64,000 nt of DNA, taken from positions 682,001 to 746,000 of the forward strand of contig NZ_JALGBI010000001.1 of NCBI RefSeq assembly GCF_022809125.1. Reading direction: 5' to 3'. This DNA comes from Variovorax terrae. Lineage in GTDB: Bacteria > Pseudomonadota > Gammaproteobacteria > Burkholderiales > Burkholderiaceae_C. Numbering within the stretch: the first letter of the stretch is position 1; the number at the start of each line of letters is the position of its first letter. The translations under genes and the position numbers were made by a program. This document shows positions 30,898-40,656 of the stretch, piece by piece. The notes under the pieces are model-generated. The model was not told the origin of the DNA. It did not search any database and saw nothing but the letters and a program-made list of their open reading frames with translations.

Positions 30898-31558
30898 TCA
30901 GCTTCTCCAGAAATCTTGAATCCAACAGTTCGTGGTAGTTGCGCACGCTGGCCACCACGTGCGGCCCGGCCAGCTCCTGCGGGCTGTGGCTGCTGCACAC
31001 CGCCACGGCCTGCATGCCGGCGCGGCGCGCGGCCTCGATGCCGAACGGCGCGTCCTCGAACACGATGCAGTGCCGCGGCGCGGCGCCCAGGCGGCGCGCC
31101 GCCTCCAGGAAGATGGCAGGCTCGGGCTTGCCGGGCAGGCCCTCGTCGCCGCCCACCACGGTGTGGGGCGGGTTCGGCATCTTCAGGTGCGACAGGGCGA
31201 ACGCGATGTTGTGGCGGTCGCCGGCCGTGCCCACGCCGACCTTCAGGCCCTGGCCCAGCGCCTGGGCCGCGAAGGCGTTGAAGCCTGCCACCTCGGCGAA
31301 GGCCGGCGCGAACAGCTCGCGGTAGATGGCCTCCTTCTCGTGGATCAAGGCCTGGGCTTCAGCCTCATCCAGCTCGCGCCCGAACAGCTCGCGCATGCAT
31401 TCGACGCCATTGCGGCCGGTGGTGCGCCGCAGCAGCTCGCCCACCTCGATGGCGATGCCGTGGCGCCGCGTGAACTCGACCCAGCTGCGGGCATGGCAGG
31501 GCATCGAGTCGATCATGGTGCCGTCCATGTCGAAGATGAGGGCTTCGGTCTTGTGCAT
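30890..31558 (-). CDS. HAD-superfamily sugar-phosphatase-like hydrolase
   Basis: A 222-residue HAD hydrolase with catalytic Asp10 and Asp12 in IFDMDGTMIDS, a four-helix cap, the motif II Thr in VGTAGDRHN, and motifs III/IV in GKPEPAIFLEAA and CIVFEDAPFGIEAARRAGM. It resembles beta-phosphoglucomutase/YqaB-like phosphatases acting on small phosphorylated sugars. The ATG shares a base with the prfB stop (TGATG), and the 3' end overlaps pepN. Specific substrate unknown. Confidence 0.88.
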   Translation of the reverse strand: MHKTEALIFDMDGTMIDSMPCHARSWVEFTRRHGIAIEVGELLRRTTGRNGVECMRELFGRELDEAEAQALIHEKEAIYRELFAPAFAEVAGFNAFAAQALGQGLKVGVGTAGDRHNIAFALSHLKMPNPPHTVVGGDEGLPGKPEPAIFLEAARRLGAAPRHCIVFEDAPFGIEAARRAGMQAVAVCSSHSPQELAGPHVVASVRNYHELLDSRFLEKLNA

Positions 31559-32662
31559 CAGACGCCTTGCTTGAGCGAGGCTTCGATGAACACGTCGAGG
31601 TCGCCGTCCAGCACCTTCTGCGTGGCCGAGACCTCGACGTTGGTGCGCAGGTCCTTGATGCGGCTGTTGTCCAGCACGTAGCTGCGGATCTGGTGGCCCC
31701 AGCCGACATCGGTCTTGGTGTCTTCCAGCTTCTGCTGCTCTTCCATGCGCTTGCGCATCTCGTGGTCGTACAGGCGGCTGCGCAGGCGCTTCCAGGCCAC
31801 GTCGCGGTTGCTGTGCTGGCTGCGGCCGTCCTGGCACTGCACCACGATGCCGGTGGGGATGTGCGTGAGGCGCACGGCCGAATCGGTCTTGTTGATGTGC
31901 TGGCCGCCGGCGCCGCTGGCGCGGAAGGTGTCGGTGCGCACGTCGGCCGGGTTGATCTCGATCTCGATCGAGTCGTCGATCTCCGGGTAGACGAAGATGC
32001 TGGCAAAGCTGGTGTGGCGCCCGCCCGACGAATCGAACGGGCTCTTGCGCACCAGGCGGTGCACGCCGGTCTCGGTGCGCAGCAGGCCGAACGCGTACTC
32101 GCCCTCGACCTTGATGGTCGCGCCCTTGATGCCCGCGGTGTCGCCGGGCGTCTCGTCCTCGATCTGGGTCTTGAAGCCCTTGCGCTCGGCGTACTTCAGG
32201 TACTGGCGCAGCAGCATGCTGGCCCAGTCGCAGGCCTCGGTGCCGCCGGCGCCGGCCTGGATGTCGACGAAGGCGTTGAGCGGGTCGGCCGGGTTGTTGA
32301 ACATGCGGCGGAACTCGAGCGCCTCGACTTCCTTGGCCAGCTTGGCCGCGTCGGCCTCGATCGCCAGCAGGCCGGCCTCGTCGCCTTCCTCCTTGCTCAT
32401 CTCGAACAGCTCGGCGTTGTCGGCCAGCTCGCGCGTGAGGGTGGTCAGGGTGACCACCACGCCGTCGAGCGCCTTCTTCTCCTTGCCCAGCTCCTGGGCC
32501 TTCCTGGGGTCGTTCCAGACGTTGGGGTCTTCGAGCGAGGCGTTGACGGTTCTCAGCCGCTCCGACTTGGCATCGAAGTCAAAGATACCTCCGTAAATCC
32601 ACGGTCCGGGCGCTCAGGTCCGCGAGCTGGGCGCCGATCTGGTTGATGTGTTCTGCTTCCAT
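31558..32662 (-). CDS. prfB: Peptide chain release factor 2 with programmed +1 frameshift
   Basis: A 367-residue RF2 read from two frames. The first 27 codons from ATG 32662 ([15 protein letters not shown]...) end at an in-frame UGA (32581-32579). After a +1 shift the rest continues to 31558. The codon-recognition tripeptide SPF is at about 207-209 and the catalytic GGQ at about 252-254 ([12 protein letters not shown]). The total length of 1105 bases (3n+1) agrees with one skipped base. The usual partner lysS is not next; a HAD phosphatase and pepN follow in the operon. Confidence 0.96.
32579..32593 (-). promoter_or_regulatory. prfB autoregulatory frameshift site
   Basis: Read on the minus strand: CGGAGG (Shine-Dalgarno-like) followed by TATCTTTGA. 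The slippery CTT precedes TGA, the standard RF2 recoding signal. Low RF2 lets the ribosome shift +1 at CUU. Confidence 0.93.
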
Positions 32663-32777
32663 GGTGTCGTTGTCCTGGTGGAGGGGTCGGGTGGCCGGGG
32701 CCGGGCCTGGCAGGCCGATGCCGGCGGAACCCGCCATTTTCTCATGCGGGACCGGGTCCCGCCCGGCCGGCGGCGGG

Positions 32778-34439
<1,662 letters not shown>

Positions 34440-34558
34440 GACTGTCTCCTGAAGTCGTCAATCGAACGAATGACTCAATCAAAAACAGCAAAACCCGTGT
34501 GTCCGCACCCGGCTCGCGGCGGGGCTTTTTCAGGACCTGGCCCAGTATCCTGCGAAAC

Positions 34559-34581
34559 GCGCCGCCTTGCACGGGCGGCGC
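34559..34581. terminator. Perfect 8-bp GC hairpin downstream of the alpha/beta hydrolase
   Basis: GCGCCGCC/GGCGGCGC around a 7-nt loop, with GTTTCG after it on the minus strand. No real T-run, so it is a weak candidate terminator for the hydrolase gene. Confidence 0.4.
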
Positions 34582-34613
34582 GCGACGACATCGCAGGCCC
34601 CGTGAACAAGTTC

Positions 34614-35522
34614 TCAGGCCGCGTCGAGAAACCCTTCGAGCAGGCGGGCCAGCGCCTGCGGCTGGTCATGGTGCAGCATGTGGCCCGCGTCCTCGATCAG
34701 GGCGCGGCGCAGGTCGGGCACGGCGGCCAGGCGCTCGTGGAATTCGGCCAGCGAGTACTTGCCCTGCCACCACTGGTCGAGGCTGTTGTCGGAGGCCTCC
34801 ACCACCAGCGTGGGCGCGCTGATGCGGCGGTACAGCTCGAGCACTTCGTCCACCCGGAACAGCTGGGCGTTGACGATCTTGTGCGCCGCATCGCCCAGGA
34901 TCTCCCACTGGCCGCCGGCGTTGGGCCGGGCCCAGTGCCCGGCCAGCCAGTCGGCCTGGTCCTGCTTCAGGCGCGGGTTGGTCTTCATGAGGCGGCGCGC
35001 CACGCCGTCGGGCCCGTCGTAGGCCTTGAGCGCCATCTCGCCACGGTGCAGGCTCTTGAGCTCGTCGATCCAGCGCGCATAGCGCCCCGGCGCCTGCGCC
35101 GGCCGGGTGGCGGGCATGCCGAAGCCCTCGAGGTTGACCAGCCGGCGGATGCGCTCGGGCCGCACGCCGGCATAGAACATCACCACGTTGCCGCCCATGC
35201 TGTGGCCCACCAGGTCGACCGGCTGGCTGCCGGCGTAGTGGTCGAGCAGGAAGTCGAGGTCGGCCAGGTAGTCGGGGAACCAGTAGTTGTCGGTGGGGCT
35301 GCCTGCGGTCAGGCCGTAGCCGCGCCAGTCGGGCGCGATCACGTGGCGGTCGTGGCTCAGCGCATCCACCACGAACTGGTAGGAAGCCGCCACGTCCATC
35401 CAGCCGTGCACCAGGACCAGGGGCGCCTGGCCCGGCACGGGCTCGCCCCAGAGACGCACGTGGTAATCGAGGTGACGAATCGGGACAAATTCGCTGCGGG
35501 AAACTCGTTGGACTTGGTACAT
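34614..35522 (-). CDS. Alpha/beta-fold hydrolase
   Basis: A 302-residue serine hydrolase. The oxyanion-region motif is LVHGWMD, the nucleophile is Ser108 in VGHSMGG, and the histidine is in IEDAGHMLHHDQP near the C-terminus. An acid residue likely lies in the LVVEASDNSLD segment. Resembles esterases or epoxide-hydrolase-like members; substrate unknown. Its start is 25 bp from the divergent acyl-CoA synthetase start, so one promoter must lie inside the opposite gene, or the true start is further in. The N-terminus before RHLDYHVRLWG is not conserved-looking. Confidence 0.87.
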   Translation of the reverse strand: MYQVQRVSRSEFVPIRHLDYHVRLWGEPVPGQAPLVLVHGWMDVAASYQFVVDALSHDRHVIAPDWRGYGLTAGSPTDNYWFPDYLADLDFLLDHYAGSQPVDLVGHSMGGNVVMFYAGVRPERIRRLVNLEGFGMPATRPAQAPGRYARWIDELKSLHRGEMALKAYDGPDGVARRLMKTNPRLKQDQADWLAGHWARPNAGGQWEILGDAAHKIVNAQLFRVDEVLELYRRISAPTLVVEASDNSLDQWWQGKYSLAEFHERLAAVPDLRRALIEDAGHMLHHDQPQALARLLEGFLDAA

Positions 35523-35547
35523 TCAATCCATCATAAGGAGAGCCGGC

Positions 35548-37479
35548 ATGGGCGTCAGTCAAGTCAAGGACAGCCACTCGGCGCTGCACGGCGGCTTCCG
35601 CTGGCAGGTGCCCGAGACCTTCAACATCGCGCAGGTCTGCTGCACGCGCTGGGCCGAGCAGCCAGATGCTACAAAAAGAATAGCTGTTGAGCACCACGTG
35701 GCGCGGACCTCTGGCCCTTCTTATTCATTTTTTGCGTTGCAGGAGGCCGCCAACCGCCTGAGCAACCTGCTGCAGGCGCTGGGCGTCGCGCGCGGCGACC
35801 GCGTGGCCATCGTGATGCCGCAGCGCTTCGAGACGGCGGTGGCCTACATGGCGGTGTTCCAGCTCGGCGCGGTGGCGATGCCGCTGTCCATGCTGTTCGG
35901 GCCCGAGGCGCTGGAATACCGGCTGCACGACAGCGGCGCCGTGGTGGCCGTGTGCGACGAAAGCGCCATCGACAGCCTGCTGGCCGTGCGCGCGCGCTGC
36001 CCGGCGCTGCGCAAGCTCATCGGCGTGGGCGAAGCGGCCGAGCGCGCCGACCTCGAGTACGAGCTGATGGCGGCCCTGCAACTGCCGCGCTTCACCGCCG
36101 TCGACACCCGGGCCGACGAAGGCGCGGTGCTCATCTACACCAGCGGCACCACCGGCCCGCCCAAGGGTGCGCTGCTCCCGCACCGCGCGCTGATCGGCAA
36201 CCTGCCGGGCTTCGTCTGCAGCCAGAACTGGTTTGGGTTCGACCCGCAAGCCAGGGCCCAGGCTCCCGCCCCCGTGCGGGGGCGGGCGGGGGGAGGGGGC
36301 GGGCGCGGCAAGGGCAACGCCCAGTCCGCCGGGGACCGGAACACGGCCGTGTTCTGGTCCCCGGCGGACTGGGCCTGGACCGGCGGCCTGATGGACGCCC
36401 TGCTGCCCAGCCTCTACTTCGGCCGCCCCATCGTCGCCTTCAGCGGCCGCTTCAGCCCCGAGGCGGCGTTCACGCTGATGCAGCAGCACGGCGTGACCCA
36501 CACCTTCCTGTTTCCCACCGCGCTCAAGGCCATGATGAAGGCCTGCCCCGAGCCGCGGCGGCACTACCGGCTGCGGCTGCAGGCCATCATGAGCGCGGGC
36601 GAGGCCGTGGGCGACGCGGTGTTCGCCTACTGCCAGGAGCAGCTCGGCGTGACCGTCAACGAGATGTTCGGCCAGACCGAGATCAACTACATCGTCGGCA
36701 ACTGCGCCATGGAATGGGCCCCCACGCTCCCCGCTTCGCGCGGTTCGCTGCCCCCCGAGGGGGCCCAACCCGCCTTGGGGCGGCCCGGCGGCGGGTTGCC
36801 GGCGCGCCGCGCCGGCCCCGTTGGCTGGCCCGCGCGCCCCGGCAGCATGGGCCGGCCCTACCCGGGCCACCGCGTTGCCGTGATCGACGAGGAAGGCCGC
36901 GAGTGCCCCGTGGGTGTGCCCGGCGACGTGGCGCTGCACCGCTTCGACGTGCACGGCGAGCCCGACCCGATCTTCTTCCTCGGCTACTGGAACAACGACA
37001 CGGCCACGCGCAACAAATTCACCGGCGACTGGTGCCGCACCGGCGACATGGCCGTGCGCGACGCCGACGGCTACCTCTGGTACCAGGGCCGCGCCGACGA
37101 CGTGTTCAAGGCCGCCGGCTACCGCATCGGGCCCGGCGAGATCGAGAACTGCCTGGTCAAGCACCCGGCCGTGGCCAACGCCGCCGTGGTGCCCAAGCCC
37201 GACCGCGAGCGCGGTGCCGTGGTCAAGGCCTACGTCGTGCTTGCTCCTGATTTCATAGCTAGAAATGACCAGGTGATGGGGACCTCTGGCCAATTTGAAG
37301 CCAAACTCGTGGCCGAACTGCAGGCCCACGTCAAGGGCCGGCTCGCGCCCTACGAATACCCCAAGGAGATCGAGTTCATCGACGCCCTGCCCATGACCAC
37401 CACCGGCAAGGTGCAGCGCCGCGTGCTGCGGCTGCAGGAAGAGGAGCGCGCCCGCGCCGCGGCGCCCGCCAGGCCATGA
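35548..37479 (+). CDS. Acyl-CoA synthetase (AMP-forming) carrying several repeat-derived in-frame insertions
   Basis: A 643-residue AMP-binding enzyme activating a carboxylic acid to its CoA thioester. The core motifs are intact: LIYTSGTTGPPKGA (P-loop), FWSPADWAWTGG, MSAGEAVGDAVF, NEMFGQTEINYIVGN, TGDMAVRDADGYLWYQGRADDVFK, the hinge GYRIGPGEIE and the C-terminal catalytic Lys in PMTTTGKVQRR. Four extra segments interrupt it: about residues 40-63 and 565-584 (dyad repeats), 232-266 (G-rich block plus palindrome) and 390-433 (GC-rich element). Without them the length would approach the usual 530-560. The frame remains open through all four. AAGGAG precedes the ATG. Whether the product is active is uncertain. 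Confidence 0.88.
   Translation: MGVSQVKDSHSALHGGFRWQVPETFNIAQVCCTRWAEQPDATKRIAVEHHVARTSGPSYSFFALQEAANRLSNLLQALGVARGDRVAIVMPQRFETAVAYMAVFQLGAVAMPLSMLFGPEALEYRLHDSGAVVAVCDESAIDSLLAVRARCPALRKLIGVGEAAERADLEYELMAALQLPRFTAVDTRADEGAVLIYTSGTTGPPKGALLPHRALIGNLPGFVCSQNWFGFDPQARAQAPAPVRGRAGGGGGRGKGNAQSAGDRNTAVFWSPADWAWTGGLMDALLPSLYFGRPIVAFSGRFSPEAAFTLMQQHGVTHTFLFPTALKAMMKACPEPRRHYRLRLQAIMSAGEAVGDAVFAYCQEQLGVTVNEMFGQTEINYIVGNCAMEWAPTLPASRGSLPPEGAQPALGRPGGGLPARRAGPVGWPARPGSMGRPYPGHRVAVIDEEGRECPVGVPGDVALHRFDVHGEPDPIFFLGYWNNDTATRNKFTGDWCRTGDMAVRDADGYLWYQGRADDVFKAAGYRIGPGEIENCLVKHPAVANAAVVPKPDRERGAVVKAYVVLAPDFIARNDQVMGTSGQFEAKLVAELQAHVKGRLAPYEYPKEIEFIDALPMTTTGKVQRRVLRLQEEERARAAAPARP
35667..35734. repeat. Short dyad repeat, family A, inside the acyl-CoA synthetase (first copy)
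   Basis: GCTACAAAAAGAATAGCTG, then GCGCGGACCTCTGGCCC, then a T-rich end TTATTCATTTTTTGC. In frame, encoding roughly KRIAVEHHVARTSGPSYS. The T-rich tail stands out against the surrounding GC-rich codons. Confidence 0.85.
36243..36318. repeat. G-rich in-frame segment with a 10-bp hairpin
   Basis: Holds CCCGCCCCCG-TG-CGGGGGCGGG (36265-36286), a perfect hairpin, followed by runs of G and GCGGCAAGGGCAA. It encodes a low-complexity stretch rich in Ala, Arg and Gly (RAGGGGGRGKG) that the enzyme family lacks. Confidence 0.65.
36319..36374. repeat. 56-bp near-perfect palindrome
   Basis: Left arm 36319-36346 and right arm 36347-36374 are reverse complements with a single mismatched pair. The right arm encodes the conserved AVFWSPADWA motif; the left arm encodes QSAGDRNT, which is not family-like. 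The left arm therefore looks like an inverted copy of the right arm. Confidence 0.9.
36718..36846. repeat. GC-rich in-frame insertion in the acyl-CoA synthetase
   Basis: Starts GCCCCCACGCTCCCCGCTTC, includes a CCCCCCGAGGGGG dyad and GGCGGCCCGGCGGCGGGTT. It separates NCAMEW from PARPGSMGRPYPGH, which are normally adjacent in this family. TGG(G)CCC occurs at both edges, as if the target was duplicated. From memory, similar blocks occur between genes in Comamonadaceae. Confidence 0.7.
37243..37298. repeat. Short dyad repeat, family A, inside the acyl-CoA synthetase (second copy)
   Basis: GCTCCTGATTTCATAGCTAG, AAATGACC, then GGGGACCTCTGGCCAATTTG. In frame, encoding about APDFIARNDQVMGTSGQF. Near-identical in layout to the intergenic copy at 51621-51680. 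Confidence 0.85.
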
Positions 37480-37537
37480 ATCGCCGGGCCGCTCCTGCGC
37501 GAACGCCGCGCGCGGCCCGCGAGGCGGGAGTTTCTCC

Positions 37538-39094
37538 ATGAACACTACCGGCGCGCCCATCGAACTCGAACTCAAGCTGGCCGTGCGGCCGCAGGACGCC
37601 GACCGGCTGGCGGCGCATCCCCTGATCGCGCGCCATGCCGGCGGCGCGGCGCAGACGCAGCTCATGCTCGCGCATTACCTGGACACGCCCGAGCGCGCGC
37701 TGGCCGCGGCCGGCATGGCGCTGCGCCTGCGGCGCGAGGGCCGCCAATGGCGGCAGACCCTCAAGACTTCGGGCGGCGAGGCGCTGGCGCTGCGCGCGCG
37801 TGGCGAGTGGGAGCACGCTCTGCCCGCCGCGCGGCTGGACTGGGCGGCGCTGCGGCGCACCCCGCTGGCCGCGCTGCCGGCCTACGCCGGGCGCGCCGGC
37901 TGGAAGGCCCTGGCCGCGGACCTGAAGCCCGTGTTCACCACCCGCTTCCAGCGGCGCAACTGGGCGCTGGCGCTGCCCGGCGGAACGCAGGCCGTGCTGA
38001 GCCTGGACCAGGGCCACATCGCCTGCGGCCGCGGCGCGCGCCGCCGCACGGTGCCGATCTGCGAGCTGGAGCTCGAATGCCAGGCCGGCGACCCGGCGCG
38101 GCTCTGGAAATTCGCGGCCGAACTCGCCAAAGAGTGGCCGCTGATCCCGCTGGCGGCGAGCAAGGCCGAGCGCGGGCACGAGCTGGCGGCGCAGGCCCGG
38201 CCCGCGCCGCACAAGGGCAAGCCCCCCAAGCTGGCGCGCACCGGCGGCGTGCCCCAGGCGCTGGCCGCCGCGCTCGGCGCGCCACTGGCCGCGCTGCAGC
38301 ACAACCTGCGGCATCTGGACGCGGCCGACCCCGAGTTCGTGCACCAGGCGCGGGTGGCGCTGCGCCGGCTGCGCTCGGTGCTGCGCGCCTTCGGGCCGCT
38401 GCCCGGCCTCAAGGGGCTGGGCCGGCCGATCACCGGCCTGGACGCCCCCTTGCGCGCGCTCGGCCAGGTGCTGGGCGCGGCGCGCGATGCCGATGTCTTT
38501 GAACTGCAGACGCTGCCGGCCTGGCGCGAAGCCCTGCCCGCGGCCCTGGCCGGCGAGCTCGACCGCCTTGCGCCGCAGGCCGCGCAGGTGCGCCGCGAGA
38601 CCCAGGCCGCCGCCGCCGCGCTGGCGGCCTCGGCCGCCTATGGGCAGACGCTGCTGCGCGCCGAGCGGCTGGTGTTCGACGCCGCGGCGGCGCCGCACGG
38701 CGGCGGCGCGCTGGAGCCCCTGGCCCGGCGCCTGCTCGGCGCAAGCCATGAGCGCGTGTGGCGCGCGGCGCGCGGCCTGACGCGGCTGACGGCCGCGCAG
38801 CGGCACCGCCTGCGCATCGACGTCAAGCGCCTGCGCTACGGGCTCGACCTCTGGTCGTCGCTGTGGCCCGAGGCCGCGACGCGGCCCTACCGGCAGGCGC
38901 TGGCCGGGCTGCAGGACGAGCTGGGCGCCCTCAACGACGCGGCGGTGGCCGGCCAGACGCTGGCCGCGCTCGGCGCCTCTGCCGCGCTGCGCAAGGCCTG
39001 TGCCGCGCGCGAACGCAGCCTGCTGGCGCAGCGGCTGCCGCTGGCGGCCCAGACCCTGGCCGCGCTGGACCTGTGCGCCGCGCCCTGGCGCTGA
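37538..39094 (+). CDS. CYTH-CHAD domain protein (putative inorganic triphosphatase)
   Basis: 518 residues. The N-terminal CYTH domain (residues 1 to about 200) opens with the ExExK motif (Glu9, Glu11, Lys13 in IELELKL) and continues LRLRREGRQWRQTLKT. The C-terminal CHAD domain (about 240-510) shows conserved histidines in FVHQARVALRRLRSVLRAF and HRLRIDVKRLRYGLDLW. The architecture matches E. coli YgiF, a triphosphatase, and CHAD domains that bind polyphosphate. Follows the acyl-CoA synthetase by 58 bp. Confidence 0.9.
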   Translation: MNTTGAPIELELKLAVRPQDADRLAAHPLIARHAGGAAQTQLMLAHYLDTPERALAAAGMALRLRREGRQWRQTLKTSGGEALALRARGEWEHALPAARLDWAALRRTPLAALPAYAGRAGWKALAADLKPVFTTRFQRRNWALALPGGTQAVLSLDQGHIACGRGARRRTVPICELELECQAGDPARLWKFAAELAKEWPLIPLAASKAERGHELAAQARPAPHKGKPPKLARTGGVPQALAAALGAPLAALQHNLRHLDAADPEFVHQARVALRRLRSVLRAFGPLPGLKGLGRPITGLDAPLRALGQVLGAARDADVFELQTLPAWREALPAALAGELDRLAPQAAQVRRETQAAAAALAASAAYGQTLLRAERLVFDAAAAPHGGGALEPLARRLLGASHERVWRAARGLTRLTAAQRHRLRIDVKRLRYGLDLWSSLWPEAATRPYRQALAGLQDELGALNDAAVAGQTLAALGASAALRKACAARERSLLAQRLPLAAQTLAALDLCAAPWR

Positions 39095-39175
39095 GCCCAT
39101 GTCCCACTTGAGATCCGACCGCGCGAGACAGATTCACCCCTCCCTTCATCCACTCACTCCTTCATGAGGCAGGCC

Positions 39176-39823
39176 ATGACGCAACTCCGAGTCCAGAGCT
39201 TTACGGTTTCCATCGATGGCTACGGTGCCGGGCCGAACCAGGATCTCCAGAATCCGCTCGGCGTGAGAGGGCCCGAGCTGATGGAGTGGCTCTTCCACAC
39301 GCGCCTGTGGAGCCAGATGCATGGGCAAGGCGATGGCGAGACCGGGGTCGACAACGCGATGGCGGAAAAAGGCTTTGCCGGCGTGGGCGCCTGGATCCTG
39401 GGGCGCAACATGTTCGGCCCCATCCGGGGCCCGTGGCCGGACGACCACTGGAAGGGCTGGTGGGGTGAGGAGCCGCCGTACCACACGCCCGTGTTCGTGC
39501 TGACGCACCATCCGCGCCCCTCGCTGGCCATGGCGGGCGGCACGGAGTTCCACTTCGTCACCGGGGGCATCCATGCCGCGCTCGCGCAGGCCACCGCGGC
39601 GGCGAACGGCCGCGATGTGCGCCTTGGCGGCGGCGTGTCCACCATCCGCCAGTACGTGCGCGCCGGCCTGGTCGATGAACTGCATCTGGCCGTTCGGCCG
39701 GTCTGGCTCGGCACCGGCGAGTCGCTGTGGGAAGGCCTGGACATGCGGGCCCTGGGCTATGAGTGCACGGACTGCGTGGCCGGCGAGCGCGCGACCCACG
39801 TGTTCCTGCGCAAGCAGGCTTGA
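39176..39823 (+). CDS. Dihydrofolate reductase family protein (RibD C-terminal-like)
   Basis: 215 residues of the RibD C-terminal/DHFR-like reductase fold. Typical pieces are VQSFTVSIDGYGAG, GAWILGRNMFGP, VFVLTHHPRP, and the NADPH-binding DVRLGGGVSTIRQYVRAGLVDELHL near the C-terminus. These stand-alone proteins are of unknown substrate. The start at 39176 is preferred because GAGG lies six bases before it; an ATG four codons earlier lacks this. Confidence 0.85.
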   Translation: MTQLRVQSFTVSIDGYGAGPNQDLQNPLGVRGPELMEWLFHTRLWSQMHGQGDGETGVDNAMAEKGFAGVGAWILGRNMFGPIRGPWPDDHWKGWWGEEPPYHTPVFVLTHHPRPSLAMAGGTEFHFVTGGIHAALAQATAAANGRDVRLGGGVSTIRQYVRAGLVDELHLAVRPVWLGTGESLWEGLDMRALGYECTDCVAGERATHVFLRKQA

Positions 39824-39987
39824 TGCGGGATTCGGCCGGAGCCGCTGCGAGCGCCCTCGGCAAACCGTCTGGCGACGGCCTGACGCCGCTCGCGCCGCCA
39901 CCGTGCATTTCGTCGCATGGCCGATGCGGCCTTCCGTCTCCAGGGTGAAGATGCGGCCCATCTTCTTGCAACCCTCGAAAGCTGCCC

Positions 39988-40569
39988 ATGAGTCCTGCCG
40001 TTTCGCATGCCGCCTTCCTGGCCGGCCTGGCTGCCTACCTGGCCATCCGCGTCCTGTTTCAACGCCGGATGGCCGTTGCGGCCAAAGCCATTGGCAGATC
40101 CAGCCTGCGAGACCGGCTGCTCGTGTGGGCGGTCATCGCGGGGCAGATCCTCATTCCTCTGGTGTTCATGCTGACACCGTGGCTCGACGCCGCCACCTAC
40201 GAACCCCTGCTCGCAAGCTTGTGGTTCGGCATGGCCTTCACGCTGGCTGGGCTGTGGCTGTTCTGGCACTCGCATTCGGATCTGGGTGACAACTGGTCGG
40301 TCACCCTGGAGCTCAACGAGAACCATCGCCTGGTGACGCAGGGTGTCTATCGGCGCATCCGCCATCCCATGTATGCGTCGTTCTTTCTGATGAGTTTTGC
40401 GCAGGCGCTGCTGTTGAACAACGGGGTGGCCGGCGGGGCGGCGTTCGCCGCGGTGCTGCTGATGTATCTCGTGCGCGTCCCTCATGAGGAGAAGATGATG
40501 GAGGACTGTTTTGGGACGGAGTACGCGGCCTACTCCCGGCAGACGGGCCGGGTGCTGCCGCGCTTCTGA
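39988..40569 (+). CDS. Isoprenylcysteine carboxyl methyltransferase family membrane protein
   Basis: 193 residues with about five hydrophobic helices and the C-terminal ICMT/PEMT signature GVYRRIRHPMYASFFLMS followed by EEKMMEDCFGTEYAAYSRQTGR. Bacterial members are integral-membrane SAM-dependent methyltransferases of mostly unknown substrates. The 164 bp before it contain no convincing gene. Confidence 0.85.
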   Translation: MSPAVSHAAFLAGLAAYLAIRVLFQRRMAVAAKAIGRSSLRDRLLVWAVIAGQILIPLVFMLTPWLDAATYEPLLASLWFGMAFTLAGLWLFWHSHSDLGDNWSVTLELNENHRLVTQGVYRRIRHPMYASFFLMSFAQALLLNNGVAGGAAFAAVLLMYLVRVPHEEKMMEDCFGTEYAAYSRQTGRVLPRF

Positions 40570-40656
40570 CCGGCGCCCCGGCGCATTGGCCGGACGCCCG
40601 AGCGCCCATGCCCTCGATTCCGTACACTTGCAGCCTCGCAACGGAGTCCCTTTCGC

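Noticed and set aside
28297-31281. 994-codon open frame antisense to pepN and the HAD gene
   Set aside because: The His/Val/Ala-rich product has no recognisable motif, and PepN on the other strand is certain.
32460-32662. prfB as a pseudogene broken by an in-frame stop
   Set aside because: The stop is at the conserved UGA recoding site with CUU and a Shine-Dalgarno-like element, and the length is 3n+1, so this is normal RF2 autoregulation.
39824-39987. A small minus-strand gene starting MGRIFTLETEGRIG
   Set aside because: The frame runs on antisense to the DHFR-family gene, has no ribosome site, and the product is not family-like.
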